A stretch of 10,986 bases of DNA, from assembly GCA_003641345.1 (NCBI GenBank), contig QNAD01000030.1, positions 1 to 10,986 on the forward strand. The letters are read 5' to 3'. Shown here piece after piece: positions 7,829 to 10,986 of the stretch (the stretch's first letter is position 1; the number at the start of each line of letters is the position of its first letter). Both the position numbers and the translations under genes were made by a program. The DNA is from Candidatus Zixiibacteriota bacterium. Lineage in GTDB: Bacteria > Zixibacteria > MSB-5A5 > GN15 > FEB-12. The notes under the pieces were generated by a model. The model had not been told where the DNA came from and made no database searches. It worked only from the letters and a program-made list of their open reading frames with translations.

Positions 7829-8557
7829 TTATTTTCCTACTAATAATCTTTCTACTAATAGCTCAGGCATGGTTGCCTCTTTCATTTTATTTTGTGTTGT
7901 TCTAATATCATATTCTACTCGTTTGAAAAGTACCTCCCATTCATCGGTATCAACTATAACATAAGATGCTCTTGGATCATTATCACGAGGTTGACCTACC
8001 GATCCGACATTAACCAAATAGCGATAGTCAGAGTCCATTAGAATATCATGACCAACGGCTTGTCTTGGAGGTTTATCCGTATTTTCGACAAATATCATAG
8101 GTAAGTGCGAGTGTCCAAAGAAGCAGAAATTTTCATCCATGTTGTCAAATGCCAATTCTGCTTGCTGTGAATTGACTATGTACCTCCATTCTTCAGGTTT
8201 TAACGGAGATGCGTGAACCAAAAGACATCCTTCATAAATAGATTTCATTTGAAATTTTTCGATTAGTGCCAATTCATGATCTGATAGCTGTTTGGAAGTC
8301 CATTCGTGAGAGATTTTTGCGGCAGAATTACATTTATCCATAGAGTATAAACCCAGAAGGAGATGTTCATGGTTACCCATCAGTTTAATTTCACAGTTTT
8401 TATTAACAATATCCAGACATGCAACAGGGTCACAGCCATATCCGATGACATCACCTAAACAATGGATAGTATCCACTTTATTTTTTTCAATATCTTTAAG
8501 AACAGTTGTTAGTGCTTCAAGATTACCATGAATATCAGAAATAAGAGCAAACTTCAT
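7829..8557 (-). CDS. Calcineurin-like metallophosphoesterase
   Basis: Dinuclear-metal phosphoesterase of 242 residues. All metal and active-site motifs are present: D8 and H10 (SDIHGN), D36 (CLGDVIGYG), N62 and H63 (GNHE), H115 (LLVHAS), and H149 and H151 (GHSH). NVGSVGQPRD (183-192) is typical of the bacterial phosphodiesterase/PP1-like branch (COG0639-type). There is no signal peptide or membrane segment, so it is cytosolic. Substrates in this fold range from phosphoproteins to diadenosine polyphosphates and cyclic nucleotides, and the sequence does not decide between them. Its position between an FHA protein and a Ser/Thr kinase makes phosphoprotein phosphatase activity a reasonable hypothesis. 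The ATG directly follows the TAA of the FHA gene (0 nt between), with GAGGG upstream, so translation is probably coupled. Confidence 0.93.
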   Translation of the reverse strand: MKFALISDIHGNLEALTTVLKDIEKNKVDTIHCLGDVIGYGCDPVACLDIVNKNCEIKLMGNHEHLLLGLYSMDKCNSAAKISHEWTSKQLSDHELALIEKFQMKSIYEGCLLVHASPLKPEEWRYIVNSQQAELAFDNMDENFCFFGHSHLPMIFVENTDKPPRQAVGHDILMDSDYRYLVNVGSVGQPRDNDPRASYVIVDTDEWEVLFKRVEYDIRTTQNKMKEATMPELLVERLLVGK

Positions 8558-9253
8558 TTAGTTTTTTCCCTCGACAAACTTGAAAGTGCTTTTACCTACC
8601 GTAATAATGTCGCCATTTTTGAGAACGGATTTTTCTGTACGTTCACCATTTATCAAAGTTTTACCTTTTTTGCCCAAATTAACAATATAATAATAGTTGT
8701 CTTCGTGAACTAATTTTGCTTGAATTCCTGACATCCAAAATCCCTTGCAATGGATATGGCAGAATTTTGCTTTACCTAAAGTTGTAATATCGCGGTCAAT
8801 TTTGAATTCGGAAAATTCAGAATTTTCTTCGCCAATTAGTACCGAACCACCATGTTTTTGGACGATGTCTTTTTCGATTCGGTCATTTGCTAAAAGTTTT
8901 TTCTGTTTTTTAGTGTTGAGTATCATAGTACCATCGAAATCTTCAGGGCCGCCATCGTCCTGAGTAGATTTAGCATGATAAATGAGATTATACTTTCCGA
9001 TAGTGATTGTGTCATTTTCACGCAAGATTTCTTCATTGATCTTACGGTTGTTTACAAAAGTGCCGTTTAACGATTCATTATCAATAATAATTGCGGCATT
9101 GTTGTTAAATTCGATTAGGGCATGTTTTCTTGAGATCCCTCTATTTTCGAGAACTATGTCATTTTCATTAGTACGGCCTATACTTATCCGTTTCTTTTCT
9201 GATACAACACGTTCGACGACTTTATCTTCGTACTTTACAATGATTTCGGCCAT
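8558..9253 (-). CDS. Double FHA-domain protein (one intact, one degenerate domain)
   Basis: Cytosolic phosphothreonine-binding adaptor of 231 residues. FHA1 (about 22-93) has every key residue: R27 in IGRTNEND, S41-R42-x-H44 in ISRKHALI, and N63-G64-T65 in LNGTFVNN. A linker (about 94-135) contains FDGTMIL around T109. FHA2 (about 150-228) keeps the shape (TTLGK, INGERTEKSVLKNGDIITVGK) but has K161 instead of the binding Arg and SGIQA instead of SRxHA, so it probably does not bind phosphothreonine in the standard way. First gene of the operon with the phosphoesterase and the CHASE2 kinase, which suggests it reads or regulates that kinase's phosphorylation. The start is supported by AAAGGAAG six bases or so upstream of ATG 9253. 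No other start is needed: MAEIIVKYED begins the first strand of the fold. Confidence 0.93.
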   Translation of the reverse strand: MAEIIVKYEDKVVERVVSEKKRISIGRTNENDIVLENRGISRKHALIEFNNNAAIIIDNESLNGTFVNNRKINEEILRENDTITIGKYNLIYHAKSTQDDGGPEDFDGTMILNTKKQKKLLANDRIEKDIVQKHGGSVLIGEENSEFSEFKIDRDITTLGKAKFCHIHCKGFWMSGIQAKLVHEDNYYYIVNLGKKGKTLINGERTEKSVLKNGDIITVGKSTFKFVEGKN

Positions 9254-9300
9254 CAGAACTTCCTTTCATGTATTATCTAATTTTTTTTATCAAAAATAAT

Positions 9301-9352
9301 AATGCCAATAGCATAAATTTAACCTTAATAGGTTTATAAATTTATCGGCATT
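9301..9352. repeat. Imperfect 52-nt inverted repeat in divergent promoter region
   Basis: AATGCC (9301-9306) pairs with GGCATT (9347-9352), ATAAATTT (9313-9320) with AAATTTAT (9338-9345), and AACC (9321-9324) with GGTT (9331-9334), around a TTAATA loop. There is a 6/1 internal loop and a 3-nt bulge. It lies about 47 bases before the FHA gene start and about 195 before etfA. It could be an operator-like palindrome, a 5' leader structure of the FHA operon, or a dispersed repeat. Confidence 0.55.
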
Positions 9353-9386
9353 TAGGAGATATTCTTAAATAGGATGAAATTGATTA

Positions 9387-9415
9387 ATGACTGTGATTTT
9401 ATGAAATAATATAGA
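9387..9415 (+). promoter_or_regulatory. Weak sigma-70-like promoter candidate for etfA
   Basis: ATGACT (9387-9392) and TATAGA (9410-9415) each match 4 of 6 consensus bases with a 17-base spacer. It would give a leader of roughly 125 bases. In sequence this AT-rich such matches are common by chance, so the call is weak. Confidence 0.22.
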
Positions 9416-9546
9416 TTTTGTATTGTTTTTTTATATTTGTTTGTTTTTCAGGAACAGAGATTGGGAAAATAGTTGCTATGCAATGTATTGGAAATTATAT
9501 TGGAATTTGAGAAATAAATAATTATTAAAAATGAGGTTTCTTTTTT

Positions 9547-10506
9547 ATGAGAATATTGACAGTTGCATTACAAAAAGATGGTGAGCTGGTCCCTACATCT
9601 TTTGAGCTTATTGAAGCCGCTAAATCATTGGGCGGAGAAATTATAACATTAATTTTAGCTGAAAATGCTCAACCATTGGCAGAACAATTATCTTCTAGAG
9701 GTGGCGGGAAAGTTATTGCAATTTCCAACCCTGCTTTAAAATATTTTAATGATGAGATTTATGTAAATGTTATTTCGGAAATAATAAAAAAATATAGTCC
9801 GGAACTGGTTTTGGGGCCGGCAACATTTTATGGTAAAGCATTATTTAGTCGTTTAGCCGCAAAAAATGGCGGGAAAATGGCATCAGATATAAATGGTCTT
9901 AAGTTGGACAATGATACTGTTGTAGTCAGCAGACCGAACTTTGGCGGATCTGTAATTTCTGATATAGTTAAAAACGGCGAGGGTAGTTTTTTTGCAACTC
10001 TCAGACCAAAAATTATTCCTGAATCTCAAGACGGTAACGGTGAAGTGGTAACAGAGGAAATCTCTGCCACAGCTTTTGAGTCAAAGACAGAAATCAAAGA
10101 AATGAAAATTGAATCGGCCGGAGCAGTTAATTTAACCGAAGCTGATATTGTTGTCTCAGCTGGGCGTGGACTCAAAGATGCATCTAATCTCATGCTTGTT
10201 AAAGATTTGGCTGATTCTCTAAAAGCAGCTTTTGGTGCTTCAAGAGCAATTGTTGATGCCGGATGGACTGAATACGCCAATCAGGTAGGACAGACCGGTA
10301 AAACAGTAAATCCGAAGCTGTATATTGCGGTTGGTATCTCAGGAGCGATTCAGCATCTGGTTGGGATGCGGTCATCACAGACAATTGTTGCAATAAACAA
10401 AGATAAAGATGCCCCGATTTTTAATGTTTCCAATTATGGAATTGTTGGTGATGCATTGGAAGTTGTGCCGGCTTTATCAGCTAAATTCAAAAAAGAATTG
10501 TCGTAG
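9547..10506 (+). CDS. etfA: Electron transfer flavoprotein alpha subunit
   Basis: FAD-carrying subunit of the EtfAB heterodimer, which takes electrons from dehydrogenases (for example acyl-CoA dehydrogenases) and passes them on. The 319 residues are full length. The N-terminal half (about 1-185) is the adenine-nucleotide-alpha-hydrolase-like domain. The C-terminal FAD domain (about 195-315) has the hallmark blocks VSAGRGLKD (203-211), SRAIVDAGW (232-240), QVGQTGKTV (246-254), GISGAIQH (263-270), IVAINKD (280-286) and APIFNVSNYGIVGDALEVVPAL (289-310). GAGG lies about ten bases upstream of ATG 9547, a slightly long gap. The gene is alone: a 293-nt noncoding region precedes it and a terminator region follows, although etfA usually sits next to etfB. 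Nothing in the sequence shows whether the enzyme is of the bifurcating type. Confidence 0.96.
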   Translation: MRILTVALQKDGELVPTSFELIEAAKSLGGEIITLILAENAQPLAEQLSSRGGGKVIAISNPALKYFNDEIYVNVISEIIKKYSPELVLGPATFYGKALFSRLAAKNGGKMASDINGLKLDNDTVVVSRPNFGGSVISDIVKNGEGSFFATLRPKIIPESQDGNGEVVTEEISATAFESKTEIKEMKIESAGAVNLTEADIVVSAGRGLKDASNLMLVKDLADSLKAAFGASRAIVDAGWTEYANQVGQTGKTVNPKLYIAVGISGAIQHLVGMRSSQTIVAINKDKDAPIFNVSNYGIVGDALEVVPALSAKFKKELS

Positions 10507-10514
10507 AAAATAAC

Positions 10515-10557
10515 CGGTCGGGTCACAATTTTGTAAGACAAAATCAGGACCCAACCG
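10515..10557. repeat. Long two-part hairpin just after etfA
   Basis: CGGTCGGGTC (10515-10524) pairs with GACCCAACCG (10548-10557) with one mismatch. After a symmetric 3/3 internal loop, ATTTTGT (10528-10534) pairs perfectly with ACAAAAT (10538-10544) around an AAG loop. No T tract follows on the plus strand; on the minus strand TTATTTT follows, so it could stop transcription coming from the PKD gene. Its compact, GC-rich outer stem also fits a dispersed extragenic repeat. Confidence 0.7.
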
Positions 10558-10596
10558 AACATAAAAGAATTATCATAGAAGATTTATTAATAGTAG

Positions 10597-10627
10597 GTCA
10601 GCGAGCCGAAGGCTCCTGACTTTTATT
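10597..10627 (+). terminator. Terminator-like hairpin after etfA
   Basis: GTCAG (10597-10601) pairs with CTGAC (10616-10620), and GAGCC (10603-10607) with GGCTC (10611-10615), with one bulged C and a GAA loop. TTTTATT follows directly. It is a plausible intrinsic terminator for etfA, weaker than the next one because the T tract is interrupted. Confidence 0.5.
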
Positions 10628-10646
10628 CAGCCTCTTGATTATCTTG

Positions 10647-10677
10647 ACCGGTAGGGTTTCATTCCTGCCGGTTTTTT
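10647..10677 (+). terminator. Intrinsic terminator downstream of etfA
   Basis: ACCGGTAGG (10647-10655) pairs with CCTGCCGGT (10664-10672), nine pairs with one G-U wobble, around an 8-base loop, and five further T's follow. This is the canonical form and the best candidate for the etfA transcript end, 141 bases after its stop. Confidence 0.85.
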
Positions 10678-10715
10678 AATGAGTATTGATTTTTTCTGAT
10701 TACTTTCTTCTTGTC

Positions 10716-10735
10716 ATTTCTGCGGAAGCAGAAAT
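10716..10735. repeat. REP-like short palindrome
   Basis: ATTTCTGC (10716-10723) pairs perfectly with GCAGAAAT (10728-10735) around GGAA. With its flanks (GTC before, CCAGG after) it resembles an AT-rich version of the GTCATTCC...GGAATCCAG extragenic palindrome common in many bacteria. Only one copy is present here. Confidence 0.5.
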
Positions 10736-10805
10736 CCAGGTTTTTCTTTATCTTTTTTTTACTTTAAATTTTAATTGAAATAAAATGCCAAAACTTAAAC
10801 TGGGA

Positions 10806-10862
10806 CAGACGAGGGCGTCTGCCACCCACAAAACGGGACTGTGGCAGACGGGGGCGTCTGCC
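10806..10862. repeat. GC-rich direct repeat of a palindromic unit, two copies
   Basis: CAGACGAGGGCGTCTGCC (10806-10823) and its copy at 10845-10862 differ at one base in 18. Each copy is itself a hairpin: CAGACG with CGTCTG around AGGG, and GGCAGACG with CGTCTGCC around GGGG. GTCTGCCAC (10817-10825) also pairs perfectly with GTGGCAGAC (10841-10849), so the two copies can fold together instead. The high GC stands out against the AT-rich surroundings. It ends ten bases before the PKD gene stop codon. Confidence 0.85.
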
Positions 10863-10871
10863 CACTAATAT

Positions 10872-10986
10872 TTATGGGTTGGGGTTGATTGTAATGTCTA
10901 TTGTTGTCGTGTCAGAACCAAGCGGATTGATGGCAATTAAAATAACTGTGAAAATCCCATCGGTTGTATAAGCATGAGTCGGATCA
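10872..10986 (-). CDS. C-terminal end of a PKD-domain protein (partial, runs out of window)
   Basis: The last 37 codons and the TAA stop (10872-10874) of a minus-strand gene whose start lies beyond the window. The residues contain DPTHAYTTDGIFTVILIAIN followed by PLGSDTTTIDITINPNP. This is the last three strands of a PKD (Ig-like) domain: the H.Y...G.FTV.L.A.N..GSDT pattern is characteristic, with Val/Ile strands ending in TIDITI. PKD domains occur in secreted and cell-surface proteins such as adhesins, proteases and glycan-active enzymes, so this is probably a large exported protein; the remainder is needed to say more. The protein ends three residues after the domain (PNP), with no sorting signal or membrane helix visible at this end. 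It converges on etfA. Confidence 0.85.
   Translation of the reverse strand, partial: DPTHAYTTDGIFTVILIAINPLGSDTTTIDITINPNP

Larger units (their letters stand above)
9254..9546. other. Divergent intergenic region (293 nt)
   Basis: Very AT-rich region between the FHA operon and etfA, so it should hold promoters for both directions. It contains the imperfect hairpin at 9301-9352 and a weak plus-strand promoter candidate at 9387-9415. On the minus strand a GATAAT lies at 9272-9277, but no matching -35 box stands at the right distance. Only tiny open frames occur (for example ATG 9478 to TGA 9510, 10 codons), without convincing ribosome-binding sites. No etfB fragment, tRNA or recognisable riboswitch was seen. 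Confidence 0.6.
10507..10871. other. Convergent intergenic region with stacked palindromes (365 nt)
   Basis: Noncoding region between etfA and the minus-strand PKD gene. It holds, in order, a long hairpin (10515-10557), a terminator-like hairpin (10597-10627), a canonical terminator (10647-10677), a perfect 8-bp hairpin of REP type (10716-10735), a T-rich stretch (about 10740-10790), and a GC-rich repeat pair (10806-10862). I see no gene in it. Confidence 0.8.

Noticed and set aside
9272..9293. Minus-strand promoter for the FHA operon (TTGATA and GATAAT)
   Set aside because: Each box is a good match, but they are only 10 bases apart, too close for a sigma-70 promoter.
8982..9299. 105-codon plus-strand open frame opposite the FHA gene
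   Set aside because: It is antisense to a well-supported FHA domain, has no family likeness and no ribosome-binding site; it is a shadow.
9417..9439. Bacteroidetes-type promoter (TTTG ... TATATTTG) for etfA
   Set aside because: The spacing between the two boxes is 11 bases, well short of the roughly 19 expected, so the match is probably chance in T-rich sequence.
9478..9510. Ten-codon leader peptide upstream of etfA
   Set aside because: No convincing ribosome-binding site, no codon pattern suggesting attenuation, and no following terminator-antiterminator pair.
10026..10280. Minus-strand open frame inside etfA
   Set aside because: Shadow of the conserved EtfA FAD-domain coding sequence.
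10806..10862. CRISPR array
   Set aside because: Only two repeats, each strongly self-complementary, with a 21-base gap and no cas genes; a REP-like element fits better.

Overview
The window is AT-rich, gene-dense bacterial chromosome with no rRNA, tRNA, CRISPR array or insertion sequence that I can see. It looks like an uncultured Gram-negative-type bacterium. Phosphatidylethanolamine is made by a PssA/Psd pair, there is a Tat translocase subunit, a CHASE2-type eukaryotic-like kinase, and the tail of a PKD-domain surface protein. This mix fits the FCB/Zixibacteria-like candidate phyla, but that placement is inference; no marker gene in the window settles it.

Layout. (1) Positions 1-5303, plus strand: a tightly packed run of nine genes. 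They are transaldolase (5' end cut by the window edge), purB, psd, pssA, purS, purQ, a DUF4321-like membrane protein, tatA, and an unrecognised 151-residue protein. From transaldolase to the DUF4321-like gene every junction overlaps (1, 4, 44, 11, 1 and 4 nt), so translation is probably coupled. The run ends at a strong hairpin with A and T tracts on both sides (5310-5345), which can serve both converging transcripts. (2) Positions 5362-9253, minus strand: a three-gene signalling operon transcribed in the order FHA-domain protein, calcineurin-like phosphoesterase, CHASE2-Ser/Thr kinase. Junctions are 0 and 7 nt. (3) Positions 9254-9546: a divergent intergenic region with a 52-nt imperfect hairpin and a weak promoter candidate. 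(4) Positions 9547-10506, plus strand: etfA, without an adjacent etfB. (5) Positions 10507-10871: a 365-nt convergent intergenic region holding five distinct palindromic elements, among them a good intrinsic terminator and a GC-rich 18-nt direct repeat. (6) Positions 10872-10986, minus strand: the last 37 codons of a PKD-domain protein.

How the genes work together. The first operon mixes pentose-phosphate metabolism, purine synthesis (PurB, PurS, PurQ), membrane lipid synthesis (PssA makes phosphatidylserine and Psd decarboxylates it to phosphatidylethanolamine) and protein export, which suggests a growth-linked housekeeping unit. The second operon reads as a self-contained phospho-signalling cassette: an extracytoplasmic sensor kinase, a phosphothreonine reader with one intact and one degenerate FHA domain, and a metallophosphoesterase standing where a PP2C phosphatase would often be. 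That cassette, and the stacked palindromes after etfA, are the most interesting parts of the window.
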